From contig NZ_FUXM01000004.1 of assembly GCF_900167165.1 (NCBI RefSeq), positions 26,901-90,900 of the forward strand: DNA of 64,000 bases, in the 5' to 3' direction. Position numbers and translations under genes: made by a program. Source of the stretch: Carboxydocella sporoproducens DSM 16521. Lineage in GTDB: Bacteria > Bacillota > GCA-003054495 > Carboxydocellales > Carboxydocellaceae. This document shows, one piece after another, positions 17,492 to 26,060 of this stretch. The notes under the pieces are model-generated. The model was not told where the DNA came from. It saw only the letters and a list, made by a program, of their open reading frames with translations, and did not search any database. Numbering within the stretch: position 1 is the first letter of the stretch; each line of letters starts with the position of its first letter.

Positions 17492-18668
17492 AATGAATCC
17501 CCGCCTCAGTCAAGGTTCCTCCCCGCATGATGCTGTAACGGCCAAAGCGTTCCCGAATCAGATCACAGGTCTGGTTTAACCGCTCCAGTTTCAGCTTTTC
17601 CCCGAAAACATCCAGCTGCAAGGCGGTTTTGGGGCGCAATTTAGAAAGGCCCACTCCTACCAGCCGTACCCTTTTCCCTTCCGGCCAGTAGCGCTCCAGC
17701 AAAGTGCAGGCCTGGCGGTAAATATCCTCGGTCAAATCCGAATATTCCCAGAGGCTGGCCGACCAGGAATAGAAATGGAGTTCACTATCCCGCAGGGTCA
17801 GGGAAACGGTTTTGCCTTCATATCCTCCCTGACGTACCCGCCGCCCTACCATTTCCGCCAGTTCCAGAATCGCTGCCCTCAACTCCCGGTAACTGGCATA
17901 GTCCCGGGGCAAAGTCATCTGATTGCCAATGGATTTGGCCGTTTCCAGGGACCCCGGACTGACCGGGCTGTAATCAATGCCATTGGCTGACATATGTAAT
18001 ACCCGCCCGATGATGCCAAACCGCCGCTCCAGCACCTCTACCGGGAAATTGGCCAGGTCACCGATGGTCTTGATGCCCATAGCCTGCAATTTCCGCTCCG
18101 TTCTGCTACCCACGCCAAAAAGCTCCCGCACCGGCAGGGGCCAAAGCCGCCGGGGCACATCTTCCCCGCGCAGCAAAGTTAAACCATCGGGTTTTTCCAG
18201 TTCTGCCGCCATTTTGGCTACCAGCTTATTGGGCCCAATCCCGACCGAACAGGTCACTCCTACTTCCTCCCGAATCCGCCGCTTCATCTCCCGGGCCACT
18301 GTAAGAACATCACCAAATAACCCCTCACACCCCTTGAGATCAACAAAGGCTTCATCAATGGAAAAGGGCTCCACCAGGGGCGAATATTCCCGGATGATTT
18401 GCAGGATGCGGCGGGAGAAAGCCAGATACTGGCCATAGTCAGGACGGACATAGATACCATGGGGCAAAAGGGTTCGGGCCTCCCAGGCAGTCATCCCCGT
18501 TTTGACCCCGTATTTTTTGGCTTCATAGGATGCTGCCAGCACAATCCCGCGCCGCTGCTCCCGGTCCCCGCATACCACCACCGGCTTACCCCGTAAGCCC
18601 GGGTCCAGGGCCTGGTGAACCGAGGCAAAAAAGGCATTCATATCAATCAGTAGAATAGTGGGCTCCAA
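17475..18668 (-). CDS. dinB: DNA polymerase IV (Y-family, DinB)
   Basis: Encodes 397 residues from a TTG at 18668, five bases after AGAGGAGGGG; the open frame extends further upstream but runs through the promoter and LexA boxes. The polymerase active site is visible as ILLIDMNAFFASVHQA at the N-terminus (first catalytic Asp) and PFSIDEAFVDLKGCEGLFG near residue 102 (Asp-Glu pair). A thumb HhH region (FGVGSRTERKLQAMGIKTIG) and the little-finger domain follow. It performs low-fidelity translesion synthesis. Two LexA boxes show SOS induction, and yolD is cotranscribed. Confidence 0.93.
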   Translation of the reverse strand: MEPTILLIDMNAFFASVHQALDPGLRGKPVVVCGDREQRRGIVLAASYEAKKYGVKTGMTAWEARTLLPHGIYVRPDYGQYLAFSRRILQIIREYSPLVEPFSIDEAFVDLKGCEGLFGDVLTVAREMKRRIREEVGVTCSVGIGPNKLVAKMAAELEKPDGLTLLRGEDVPRRLWPLPVRELFGVGSRTERKLQAMGIKTIGDLANFPVEVLERRFGIIGRVLHMSANGIDYSPVSPGSLETAKSIGNQMTLPRDYASYRELRAAILELAEMVGRRVRQGGYEGKTVSLTLRDSELHFYSWSASLWEYSDLTEDIYRQACTLLERYWPEGKRVRLVGVGLSKLRPKTALQLDVFGEKLKLERLNQTCDLIRERFGRYSIMRGGTLTEAGIHYGQRE

Positions 18669-18683
18669 CGCAACCCCTCCTCT

Positions 18684-18695
18684 GAACAAATGTTC
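18684..18695 (-). promoter_or_regulatory. LexA (SOS) box, proximal, of dinB
   Basis: GAACAAATGTTC matches the Bacillus-type LexA box GAAC-N4-GTTC exactly. It lies between the -10 element and the dinB ribosome site. Confidence 0.85.
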
Positions 18696-18713
18696 CGTTT
18701 CAGCTCTATTATA

Positions 18714-18737
18714 ATCTTTGAACATCTGTTCTGTCAA
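18714..18737 (-). promoter_or_regulatory. dinB promoter with embedded LexA box
   Basis: A consensus -35 TTGACA (18732-18737) is spaced 18 bases from a -10 TATAAT (immediately after position 18714 on the minus strand). A second LexA box, GAACATCTGTTC read on plus (18720-18731), fills the spacer. LexA bound there would cover the RNA polymerase site, giving tight SOS repression together with the proximal box. Confidence 0.85.
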
Positions 18738-18740
18738 GCC

Positions 18741-18773
18741 CAAAAATAAAACAGAGGTTCGCACCTCTGTTTT
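18741..18773 (-). terminator. Intrinsic terminator of the molybdenum-cofactor operon
   Basis: A perfect 11-bp stem (AAAACAGAGGT with its complement) and TCGC loop is followed on the minus strand by TTTTATTTTT. It overlaps the last codons of the mog-like gene and separates the operon from dinB. Confidence 0.85.
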
Positions 18774-19269
18774 ATTGCCGGGCACACTCCCCTGTTTGTC
18801 CCTTCATAATCTCAATCCCATGGGGCAGGGCGGGCAGGATAACTTCCAGGCATTCCTGTACCGCCTTGGGACTGCCGGGAAGGTTAATGATCAGGGACCG
18901 TTTCCGCTGCCCGGCTACCGCCCGGGACAGCATGGCCCGGCTGGTTTTTTTCAGGCTTTCCATCCGCATCACTTCTGCAATTCCAGGAACCAGGCGGTCT
19001 ATTACCTGCAGGGTAGCATCGGGGGTAACATCCCGCGGCCCCAGCCCGGTGCCACCGGTGGTAAGGATAAGATCCACTCCTCGTTCATCCACCAGCCAGA
19101 GCAGTTTTTCCTTAATTACTTCCAGCTCATCGGGAATCACCAGATATTCTGCCAGTTCTCCGCCGATTTCTTCCACCAGCTCCCGGATGACCTGGCCGCT
19201 CATATCCTGGCGCTCCCCCCGGGAGCCTTTGTCCGAGGCGGTCAACACCGCAAAGGTGAATTTAGCCAT
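18772..19269 (-). CDS. MogA/MoaB-type molybdopterin adenylyltransferase
   Basis: Encodes 165 residues, the usual MogA/MoaB size. Family motifs are LTASDKGSRGER at the N-terminus, LILTTGGTGLGPRDVTPDAT near residue 67, and INLPGSPKAVQECL near residue 128. It adenylates molybdopterin ahead of metal insertion by MoeA. It overlaps the MOSC gene by eight bases and is the last gene in the Moco operon. Confidence 0.9.
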   Translation of the reverse strand: MAKFTFAVLTASDKGSRGERQDMSGQVIRELVEEIGGELAEYLVIPDELEVIKEKLLWLVDERGVDLILTTGGTGLGPRDVTPDATLQVIDRLVPGIAEVMRMESLKKTSRAMLSRAVAGQRKRSLIINLPGSPKAVQECLEVILPALPHGIEIMKGQTGECARQ

Positions 19270-19702
19270 CCTGCAGCACCTCCACCTGGTCCCCTACCTT
19301 GATGGGACCACCGGTCAGGATTTTGACAAAAATCCCCTCTTTGGGCATGACACAATCCCCCGCCTGATAATAAATAGCGCAACGGGTGTGGCACTCTTTG
19401 CCGATCTGGGTTACCTCCGCCACAGCCTGCGGACCCAGGCGCAATTTGGTGCCCACCGGCAAGCTGAGCAGGTCAATCCCTTCTGTGGTCAGGTTTTCGG
19501 CAAAATCTCCGGGGCCTACCTCCAGTCCCAGCTGCCGCATTTTCTCAATGCTCTCCAGAGCCAGCAGGCTAACCTGGCGGTGCCAGGGTCCGCCATGGGC
19601 ATCTCCGGCCAGACCGAAATCAGGCACCAGTTCCCCGGCACCCACATTTTTCTTGCGCATGCCTTTTTTCTCACTGATACACACTGCTACTATTTTCCCC
19701 AT
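19262..19702 (-). CDS. MOSC-domain protein
   Basis: Encodes 146 residues from the ATG at 19702, which follows AAGGGGAAG; the open frame upstream lies over moaC. The MOSC beta-barrel is recognised from [21 protein letters not shown] near residue 30 and [22 protein letters not shown] near residue 65. The conserved cysteine is in [24 protein letters not shown] domains bind the molybdenum cofactor and may carry sulphur for sulphuration. It overlaps the moaC stop by 13 bases inside the operon. Confidence 0.88.
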   Translation of the reverse strand: MGKIVAVCISEKKGMRKKNVGAGELVPDFGLAGDAHGGPWHRQVSLLALESIEKMRQLGLEVGPGDFAENLTTEGIDLLSLPVGTKLRLGPQAVAEVTQIGKECHTRCAIYYQAGDCVMPKEGIFVKILTGGPIKVGDQVEVLQDG

Positions 19703-20184
19703 TGTTCTTCCCCTTCCCGTAGATAGTGGCCGCTTTTGCCCCCCGTTTTTTCCACCAGGCGAATTTCGCCGATAACCATGTCCTTGTCCACGGCCTTGCA
19801 CATATCATAGATGGTCAGAGCCGCAATGCTTACTGCCGTCAGGGCTTCCATCTCCACTCCCGTTTGCCCGGCCGTCTTGACCCGGGCCTCGATCAGCACC
19901 CGGGAATTGTTTTCATCCAGCTGAAAATCCAGGCGCGCCCCGCTGATAAAAAGAGGATGACACATGGGAATCAGGCTGGCAGTAGCCTTGGCACCCATGA
20001 TGCCCGCTACCTGGGCTACAGCCAGCACATCCCCCTTGGCCATTTTCCCCTCCTTGATCAAAGCCAGGGTCCGGGGGTGCATTCGTACTTCCCCGCGGGC
20101 TACCGCCTCCCGCCGGGTCACTTCCTTGGCAGAAACATCCACCATACGCGCCCGGCCCTGGGAATCAAAATGGGTCAGTTCCAC
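19690..20184 (-). CDS. moaC: Cyclic pyranopterin monophosphate synthase (MoaC)
   Basis: Encodes 164 residues, normal for MoaC. The active-site motif [11 protein letters not shown] lies near residue 73, and the catalytic lysine and aspartate region [20 protein letters not shown] follows near residue 112. It converts the MoaA product to cyclic pyranopterin monophosphate. Translation starts at a GTG with GGAGGG upstream, sharing that site with the moaA stop. Confidence 0.95.
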   Translation of the reverse strand: MELTHFDSQGRARMVDVSAKEVTRREAVARGEVRMHPRTLALIKEGKMAKGDVLAVAQVAGIMGAKATASLIPMCHPLFISGARLDFQLDENNSRVLIEARVKTAGQTGVEMEALTAVSIAALTIYDMCKAVDKDMVIGEIRLVEKTGGKSGHYLREGEEQWGK

Positions 20185-20188
20185 CGCT

Positions 20189-21169
20189 TCACCCTCCTAT
20201 CTGAAACATTTTGCGCTCATTTTCACCCCAGCCCGTTTCCCCCATGCTGTGGGCCTGGGGCTTCTGGCCGATGACATCCTGAAAAATTGCCACCAGTTCC
20301 TCGAACCTGGCCCCCTGCCGGAGGGGGGTTTTGATATCCACTTCCCGTCTGGCATGGAGGCAAGGTCTGAGCATCCCTTCGGCTGTCAGGCGCAGACGGT
20401 TACAGGTGCCACAGAAATGCTGGCTGATGGGGCTGATAAATCCCACCGTCCCCCGGTAACCCGGCACCTGATAATAGCGAGCCGGTCCCCAGCCGGCAAC
20501 CCTGGGCCCTGGTTCTAAGGTATAGCGACGGCCCAGCTGCAAAAGAATCTCTTCCATCGTCAGACGGCGCTGATGGGCCCAGGCATCGGCCGTGCCAATA
20601 GGCATCAGCTCGATAAAGCGGACGTGCAATTCCCGCTCCCTGGTTAGTTCCACAAAATCAAACAATTCATCATCATTGAAGCCGCGCATGACTACCATAT
20701 TGAGCTTCACAGGAGTGAGACCATGCTCCAGGGCCGCCGCCAGCCCCTCCCAGACTTTTTCAATTTGTCCCCCCCTGGTCAGTTCCCGAAACCGGTCAGA
20801 GCGCAGGGTATCCAGGGAAACATTTACCCGGTTTAACCCGGCAGCTTTCAGTTCTGCTGCCAGAGGAGCCAGCAAAACCCCATTGGTGGTCAGGGCAATA
20901 TCGTCTATGCCGGGAATAGCCTTGAGCTGGCGGATAAACTCCACCACACCCCGTCGGACCAGGGGCTCACCGCCGGTAATGCGGATTTTGCTGATACCTA
21001 CTGCCGCCCCGGCTCGCACTATTTCAGTGATTTCCTCCAGGCGCAAAATGTCCTCATGTTCCTTTAGCTCCACTCCGTCTGCCGGCATGCAGTAAAGGCA
21101 GCGCAAATTGCAGCGATCAGTAATGGAAATGCGTAAATAATTAATTTCCCGTTCAAAGGTGTCCTTCAT
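20189..21169 (-). CDS. moaA: GTP 3',8-cyclase (MoaA), radical SAM
   Basis: Encodes 326 residues. The radical-SAM cluster motif is [13 protein letters not shown] (C-x3-C-x2-C) near residue 15. The second Fe-S cluster near the C-terminus has [19 protein letters not shown]. The SAM-binding ITGGEPLVR is also present. It catalyses the first step of molybdopterin synthesis from GTP in the cytoplasm. It begins two bases after the moeA2 stop. Confidence 0.95.
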   Translation of the reverse strand: MKDTFEREINYLRISITDRCNLRCLYCMPADGVELKEHEDILRLEEITEIVRAGAAVGISKIRITGGEPLVRRGVVEFIRQLKAIPGIDDIALTTNGVLLAPLAAELKAAGLNRVNVSLDTLRSDRFRELTRGGQIEKVWEGLAAALEHGLTPVKLNMVVMRGFNDDELFDFVELTRERELHVRFIELMPIGTADAWAHQRRLTMEEILLQLGRRYTLEPGPRVAGWGPARYYQVPGYRGTVGFISPISQHFCGTCNRLRLTAEGMLRPCLHARREVDIKTPLRQGARFEELVAIFQDVIGQKPQAHSMGETGWGENERKMFQIGG

Positions 21170-21170
21170 C

Positions 21171-22823
21171 TCAGGTCCCGCCTTCCCAGCGGTCCAGCAG
21201 GAAGGCCTTTTCCGGCCGTACCAAAAGCCAGACCTGTTCCTCCTGTACCGGTTTAAATTGCAACTGATAAAGTTCAGCCACTTCCTGACTGCACCAGGCC
21301 CTGGGCCACAGCCCCGCCATCACTGCTGCCGCACCTTTAAGGAGATGACTCTCCTCCCTGCCCGGTTCCGGGCCAGGCTCGCTCTCCCGGTAAGCCCAGC
21401 CCATCAGCCGTTTTCCCAGCAACCGGGCGGGAAAAGCAGCCGGGGGCTGTTCTCCCGCCCAGAGAGTTCCATGAACTTCCCCCCGGCTGAGGGCGAGAAA
21501 ACCGGCCTGGGAGCCGGTGGGGTAATAGCCCACTTTTTGCCCTTGCTGAGCCAGTTCCAGCAACTTTTCTTCAAAGGGCTGCCAGTAAGTACCGCCAAAC
21601 CACCACTGTTCCTGGATTTCCGCCAGGGGGCGGAAAAGCTGGACTTCCACTTCCGTCCCGGCTTCAAAGCCCTCACTGAGGCGCGGAACCACCAGCAAAC
21701 CATCGGCCTGGACCAGGGAAGAAATGGCTCCTGCTCCCCGGCCCAGGGGCACAGCGACCAGCTCCGCTTCCTGGGCCAGCAGTTTAACCCGCACAAACTC
21801 CTCCTGGCCCAGGGGAGATACCACCTTGCGGACCAGGCGGGCCCGGGCCGTCGCCCGCCCTGGCAACTGCCCGCCCCGCAGCAGTTCCAGCACCGGTTTC
21901 ACGAAAAGTTCACAGGTAAGGGCCGCGGATACGGGATAACCGGGCAGACCGATCACCGGCTTACCCTGAACCTCGCCCAGAATCACCGGTTTGCCGGGCT
22001 TGATGGCTACCCCGTGACTGACCAGGGTGCCCAGTTCCGCAATCACCCGGGCGGTAAAATCCTCGGAACCGGCAGAAGAGCCGGCATTGATGACTACCAG
22101 GTCATAGTTTGCTGCCGCTTCCGCCACCCTGGCCTTGAGCAGCTCATAGTCGTCAGGCAGAGCGGGTTGCCGTTCTGCCACTGCATCCCATTCCTCGATC
22201 AAACCGGCCAGCAAACGGGAATTGAATTCCAGGATATCCCCAGGCTTCACTTTACTCCCTGGTTCCACCAGTTCCGTACCGGTGGGGAAGACGGCCACCC
22301 GGGGCCGGGCCCGTACTTCTACCTCAGTTACATTGGCAGCCAGCAAAGCCGCCGCCAGATATGGAGTAATGCGATCCCCCGGCCAGGCCAGCACTTCACC
22401 GGCAGCAATATCCTCCCCTACCAGGCGTATGTGCTGCCAGGGCGCAGCCGCCCCATTGATTTCCACATACTCTCCCCGGGGAGTCGCCTGTTCAATCATT
22501 ACCACTGCATCATAACCGGCGGGAATCACATCCCCGGTATCCACATAAACCGCCTCCGACCCCACCAGGAGCCGGGCCGGTTTGGTCTCGCTGGCCCCAA
22601 AGGTGGTTTCCGCTCTGACCGCATACCCATCCATAGCTGAAGCCGGATAATGGGGATTGGCCAGCTGGGCCCGAATGGCCCTGGCTACCGTCCGGCCCAG
22701 GGCCTGTTCTACCGCCAGCCGCTCTGGAAGCAGCGGTCTTACCCCTGCCTGCTCCAGCTGGCTCAGATAATTGGCCAGGGTTTCCTGCCGCGGTAAATTA
22801 TCCAGATAGACTTTCTTGCCCAA
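21171..22823 (-). CDS. MoeA-like molybdopterin molybdotransferase with degenerate C-terminal binding domain
   Basis: Encodes 550 residues from a TTG start with AGGAGGG. Residues 1-400 are MoeA-like: SAMDGYAVRAETTFGAS, DVIPAGYDAVVMIEQ, and the catalytic-type NAGSSAGSEDFTARVI. The C-terminal ~150 residues resemble the periplasmic molybdate-binding-like extension found on some MoeA proteins of anaerobes (GSQAGFLALSRGEVHGTLWA), but it is shorter than usual. It is the second of two adjacent moeA paralogues, which may separate molybdenum and tungsten insertion. That role split is inference. Confidence 0.85.
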   Translation of the reverse strand: MGKKVYLDNLPRQETLANYLSQLEQAGVRPLLPERLAVEQALGRTVARAIRAQLANPHYPASAMDGYAVRAETTFGASETKPARLLVGSEAVYVDTGDVIPAGYDAVVMIEQATPRGEYVEINGAAAPWQHIRLVGEDIAAGEVLAWPGDRITPYLAAALLAANVTEVEVRARPRVAVFPTGTELVEPGSKVKPGDILEFNSRLLAGLIEEWDAVAERQPALPDDYELLKARVAEAAANYDLVVINAGSSAGSEDFTARVIAELGTLVSHGVAIKPGKPVILGEVQGKPVIGLPGYPVSAALTCELFVKPVLELLRGGQLPGRATARARLVRKVVSPLGQEEFVRVKLLAQEAELVAVPLGRGAGAISSLVQADGLLVVPRLSEGFEAGTEVEVQLFRPLAEIQEQWWFGGTYWQPFEEKLLELAQQGQKVGYYPTGSQAGFLALSRGEVHGTLWAGEQPPAAFPARLLGKRLMGWAYRESEPGPEPGREESHLLKGAAAVMAGLWPRAWCSQEVAELYQLQFKPVQEEQVWLLVRPEKAFLLDRWEGGT

Positions 22824-22825
22824 AT

Positions 22826-24085
22826 TTAACCCTCCTCAAACAAGCCGATACTGACCAGTTCCCCGGCACTGATGCCATCCTGTTCCAGAGGAATGCGCAA
22901 AATGCCATCGGCTTTGACCATGGTGGATAATAGGCTGGATTTGCCCAGAATGGGGACTGCCCACAATTCCCCCTCCCGCCACTCCAGGGCACAGCGCACA
23001 TGATCCTCCCGGGCCGGACCGGAGAGGACATTCCGCTCCAGCCGGGCAGTGACTGTCAGTCTGCCTTCCCGGTCCCGGTAGGGAGCAGGAGCGGGTAGCC
23101 CCAGCAGAGCCCGTAAAATGGGGCGCAGGAACAGGTCAAAAGTCACCATCGCCGAAACCGGATGTCCGGGTAAACCCACCGCCAGTTTCTGGCCACAGCG
23201 GGCCAGAATAGTGGGCTTGCCCGGCCGCACCGAGATGCCGTGCACAAATACCCCCGGTTCCCCCAGGGAGGCCAGCACTTCCCCGGTAGCATCCCTGGTT
23301 CCCACCGAACTGCCCCCGGAAACGATCAGCACATCATTTTCCTCCAGGGCCTGGCGGGCCACCGCCAGCAACTGCTCTTTCTGGTCCCGGATAACACCAT
23401 ACAGCCGGGGTTCACCCCCCAGTTCGTCCACCAGGGCATATAGGGTATAGGAATTCATATCCCGCACCTGGCCCGGTCCCGGTTCCTGTTCAGGAGCCAC
23501 AATCTCGTCTCCGGTGGAAATCAGAGCTACCCGGGGTTTGACCGCTACCGTAACCTCGGTGATGCCCAGCCCGGCCAACAGCCCCAGATCCTGGGCCCGC
23601 AGGCGCCGTCCCGCCGGCAATACCTCCTGACCAGGAGTCACATCCTCCCCCGGCCGCACCACATTTTCCCCCGGCGCTACCGGTTTCAGTACCGCCACCA
23701 TTCCCGGTGCCATTTCCGTATATTCCAGCATCACAATGGCATCCGCCCCCTCAGGTAACATGCCACCGGTGCTGATGGCCATGGCACTGCCGGGCGGCAG
23801 GGGCCCGGGAGGGGCCTGTCCCATCAAGACCTCCCCCAACAGGGGCAAAAAGACCGGCAAATCCTCCGTAGCCCCGAAGGTATCCGCTCCCCGCACCGCA
23901 TAACCATCCACGGTAGAACGGTAAAACCCCGGCACTGCCGTCGGACTGACTACCTTTTCTGCCAGCACCCGGCCCCGGGCTGCCAGCAGGGGCACCCGTT
24001 CCGGGCGAGGGCGAAAGTCCTGCAAATGTTGTTCCAATCTGGCCAGTGCCTCTGGCACAGTGATTACCTTCCCGAACTCAGCCAT
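22826..24085 (-). CDS. moeA: Molybdopterin molybdotransferase (MoeA)
   Basis: Encodes 419 residues of standard MoeA length. Landmarks are RSTVDGYAVRGADTFGA near residue 55, PEGADAIVMLEYTEM, ALISTGDEIVAPEQEPGPGQ, and VSGGSSVGTRDATGEVL near residue 252. MoeA inserts the metal into adenylated molybdopterin. It lies second in the operon behind the small Cys-tailed protein and directly before a second moeA-like gene. Confidence 0.93.
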   Translation of the reverse strand: MAEFGKVITVPEALARLEQHLQDFRPRPERVPLLAARGRVLAEKVVSPTAVPGFYRSTVDGYAVRGADTFGATEDLPVFLPLLGEVLMGQAPPGPLPPGSAMAISTGGMLPEGADAIVMLEYTEMAPGMVAVLKPVAPGENVVRPGEDVTPGQEVLPAGRRLRAQDLGLLAGLGITEVTVAVKPRVALISTGDEIVAPEQEPGPGQVRDMNSYTLYALVDELGGEPRLYGVIRDQKEQLLAVARQALEENDVLIVSGGSSVGTRDATGEVLASLGEPGVFVHGISVRPGKPTILARCGQKLAVGLPGHPVSAMVTFDLFLRPILRALLGLPAPAPYRDREGRLTVTARLERNVLSGPAREDHVRCALEWREGELWAVPILGKSSLLSTMVKADGILRIPLEQDGISAGELVSIGLFEEG

Positions 24086-24094
24086 ATAAACCTC

Positions 24095-24271
24095 CTAGAA
24101 ACAGCCCAGCTGACAGGCCTTAATACGAATTCCCAGTTCATTGCATATTTTCCCCACCAGTCCCTTTTCTACGCCCAGCTCTTCCGCCAGAGCCCAGGCC
24201 TGGGCACAGGTGATTCTGCCTTCAGGCGCAGCTTCTTTTAATAATTGCCGCAATTTTTCTACCTTGTCCAT
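24095..24271 (-). CDS. Small conserved-looking protein ending CQLGCF, first gene of Moco operon
   Basis: Encodes 58 residues from the ATG at 24271, preceded by AGGAGGGAGAAAG. It is helical, with a possible helix-turn-helix (CAQAWALAEELGVEKGLVGK) and a C-terminal pair of cysteines in KACQLGCF. I do not have a firm family name. The position, directly after the Moco riboswitch and 9 bases before moeA, argues for a role in cofactor synthesis or in sensing. The cysteines could bind a metal. Confidence 0.7.
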   Translation of the reverse strand: MDKVEKLRQLLKEAAPEGRITCAQAWALAEELGVEKGLVGKICNELGIRIKACQLGCF

Positions 24272-24290
24272 CTTTCTCCCTCCTGTGATC

Positions 24291-24328
24291 AAAATAAAAC
24301 AGCCGGCTTCCCGGTGTCAGCCGACTGT
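24291..24328 (-). terminator. Intrinsic terminator in the riboswitch expression platform
   Basis: ACAGTCGGCT and AGCCGGCTGT form a 10-bp stem (one G-U pair) with a ten-base loop, followed on the minus strand by TTTTATTTT. It lies between the Moco aptamer and the first operon gene. A copy of its 5' arm (ACAGTCTGCT) occurs at the 3' edge of the aptamer, which may allow an alternative pairing. Confidence 0.85.
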
Positions 24329-24350
24329 TTTCCTTCCATCCACAGCAGAC

Positions 24351-24463
24351 TGTTCCTTTCCACCGGGAGGCAAAAGGGTTTCCCCCTTTACCCTCGAGCC
24401 TCAAGCATGGCTCTGGCCAAAGGCCTTGGGCAAACAGCCTGTAGGTCCTTTGACTCGGAACAT
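24351..24463 (-). ncRNA. Moco (molybdenum cofactor) riboswitch aptamer
   Basis: On the minus strand the ends TGTTCC and GGAACA pair as helix P1. Inside, CCGAGTCA, CTTTGGCC, the hairpin followed by GCCTCCCG, and TGGAAAGG occur in the same order as in the E. coli moaA leader riboswitch as I remember it. It precedes a seven-gene Moco operon and an intrinsic terminator. Control is probably by transcription termination when cofactor is bound. Whether it prefers the molybdenum or tungsten cofactor cannot be told. Confidence 0.9.
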
Positions 24464-24466
24464 AAG

Positions 24467-25801
24467 TTAAATTATGGTTGCCGCCAGCTCAGCCAGCTCT
24501 GACCTTTCCCCTTTGGTGAAGACCACATGGCCGGCGATAGGCTGGTCCTTGAATTTTTCGGCCACAAAAGTGAGGCCATTGCTATTGGAATCCAGATAAG
24601 GATGATCCACCTGGAATGGATCACCGGTTAAGACTATTTTAGTACCTTCTCCCACCCTTGTCAAAATGGTTTTAACTTCATGAGGGGTCAGGTTCTGGGC
24701 CTCATCCACAATAACAAACTGATGAGGGATGCTGCGGCCCCGAATATAGGTTATGGCTTCCAGCTCCAGCTGGCCCCTTTCCTTGAAATAGCGCAAAGTG
24801 GTTTCAATACTGGTAGGTTTGCTGTCCTTTTCCTTTTTGCCTTCTTTGACTCCACTCAGTATATATTCGATATTATCATAAATGGGACTCATCCAGGGAC
24901 GCAGTTTCTCATCCTTCTCCCCGGGCAGAAAACCGATATCATTGCCCAGGGGCACGATGGGCCGGGTTACCAGCAATTTTTTGTAATCCTCTGTTTCTAC
25001 CACCTGTTCCAGACCGGCGGCAACAGCCAGCAGGGTCTTACCGGTTCCGGCCTGGCCTACCAGAGTCACCAGTTTGATGTTAGGATCAAACAGCAATTCC
25101 ATGGCAAAACGCTGTTCCTTGTTACGGGCTCTGATGCCAAAAGCATCTTTGTTGCCATAGCGCAAAGGCACAATCGCCTTTTTGCTATGGTCAAACCGTC
25201 CCAGAGCAGACTGTCCCGTCTCTTCACAGAGCAAGGTAACAAACTGGTTGGCAACCAGCTCCCCGCCGGTGAAATCAACCAGCTGTCCCTCCTGATAGAA
25301 CCGATCAATCTGGTCTCCTGCTACCTTAAGGGTAGTGGTACCGGAGTACATCTCTTCCACATTGACCCGGTCGGTTTTGTAATCCTCGGTCTTGATGCCC
25401 AGGGCATCAGCCTTGATGCGCAGGTAAATATCCTTGGTCACCAGGGTAACTTCCCGTTCCGGATATTTGTCAGCATACATTTTGGCCAGAGCCAGGATGG
25501 AGTTATCCGCTTTGTGGCTTTTGATTTCCGGGATTTTGGGCAAATCGATGGCCAGTTCCACCCGCAGGAAGCCTCCACCAGGAGTGGGAATGCCTTCATG
25601 CAATTTACCGGATTGGCGCAGCTGATCCAGAGCTTTGGCAACCCGCCGGGCATTGCGCCCCACCTCATCCATGCGTCTTTTCTGTTCATCCAGCTCCTCA
25701 ATCACCAGCAGGGGTAAAACCACCTCATGCTCCTGAAAGCGAAACAGGGATTGCGGATCATGCAGCAAAACATTGGTATCCAGTATGAAGAGTTTTTTCA
25801 A
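24467..25801 (-). CDS. PhoH-family ATPase with N-terminal PIN domain
   Basis: Encodes 444 residues. The PIN nuclease domain covers roughly residues 1-140 (LFILDTNVLLHDP, with DNSILALAKMYAD). The PhoH ATPase follows, with Walker A GQAGTGKT near residue 250 and Walker B FVIVDEAQNLTPHEV near residue 365. PIN-PhoH proteins (PhoH2/YlaK type) are reported RNA helicase-ribonucleases. The gene is monocistronic and ends just before the Moco riboswitch begins. Confidence 0.92.
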   Translation of the reverse strand: MKKLFILDTNVLLHDPQSLFRFQEHEVVLPLLVIEELDEQKRRMDEVGRNARRVAKALDQLRQSGKLHEGIPTPGGGFLRVELAIDLPKIPEIKSHKADNSILALAKMYADKYPEREVTLVTKDIYLRIKADALGIKTEDYKTDRVNVEEMYSGTTTLKVAGDQIDRFYQEGQLVDFTGGELVANQFVTLLCEETGQSALGRFDHSKKAIVPLRYGNKDAFGIRARNKEQRFAMELLFDPNIKLVTLVGQAGTGKTLLAVAAGLEQVVETEDYKKLLVTRPIVPLGNDIGFLPGEKDEKLRPWMSPIYDNIEYILSGVKEGKKEKDSKPTSIETTLRYFKERGQLELEAITYIRGRSIPHQFVIVDEAQNLTPHEVKTILTRVGEGTKIVLTGDPFQVDHPYLDSNSNGLTFVAEKFKDQPIAGHVVFTKGERSELAELAATII

Positions 25802-25895
25802 GCCGCCTACCCCTTTCTGTATCTATTTCCTGTTAAATTCGCCATCAGCTGCAGTTTTTCCTTCCTGCCTGAATATTATTTCTTTTTTCGCCATC

Positions 25896-26060
25896 TTTAC
25901 GCTTATCGAAAAACAGCTTATAATATAACTGTAAATACGACATCCTCGTATGGATGGTCGTAAGCTGCCCTATAAGTTCTCCATGATTAAGGACGTTCGA
26001 AGTTCGAGGTTGAAGATTGAAAGGGACAGTAGTAAGCTATACTACTGTCCCTTTATTTGT
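25896..26060 (+). ncRNA. Candidate small RNA with promoter and terminator
   Basis: A plus-strand -35 TTTACG (25896-25901) and a perfect -10 TATAAT (25919-25924), 17 bases apart, predict a start near 25931. The transcript would begin with an imperfect hairpin (25936-25962) and end at the 15-bp perfect stem at 26020-26054. No open reading frame of note lies within. The length, about 125 nucleotides, fits a small RNA. It matches no RNA family I recognise. Confidence 0.35.
26020..26054. terminator. Strong symmetrical hairpin terminator
   Basis: AAAGGGACAGTAGTA and TACTACTGTCCCTTT form a perfect 15-bp stem with a five-base loop. It overlaps the stop codon of the RelE-like gene, and could end transcripts from both sides. 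Confidence 0.75.

Noticed and set aside
21159-22640. A 493-codon open frame on the plus strand
   Set aside because: It lies wholly opposite the moeA-like gene, has no family motif and no ribosome site; it is a shadow of GC-rich codon use.
24680-25717. A 345-codon open frame on the plus strand
   Set aside because: Antisense to the PIN-PhoH gene, with no recognisable domain.
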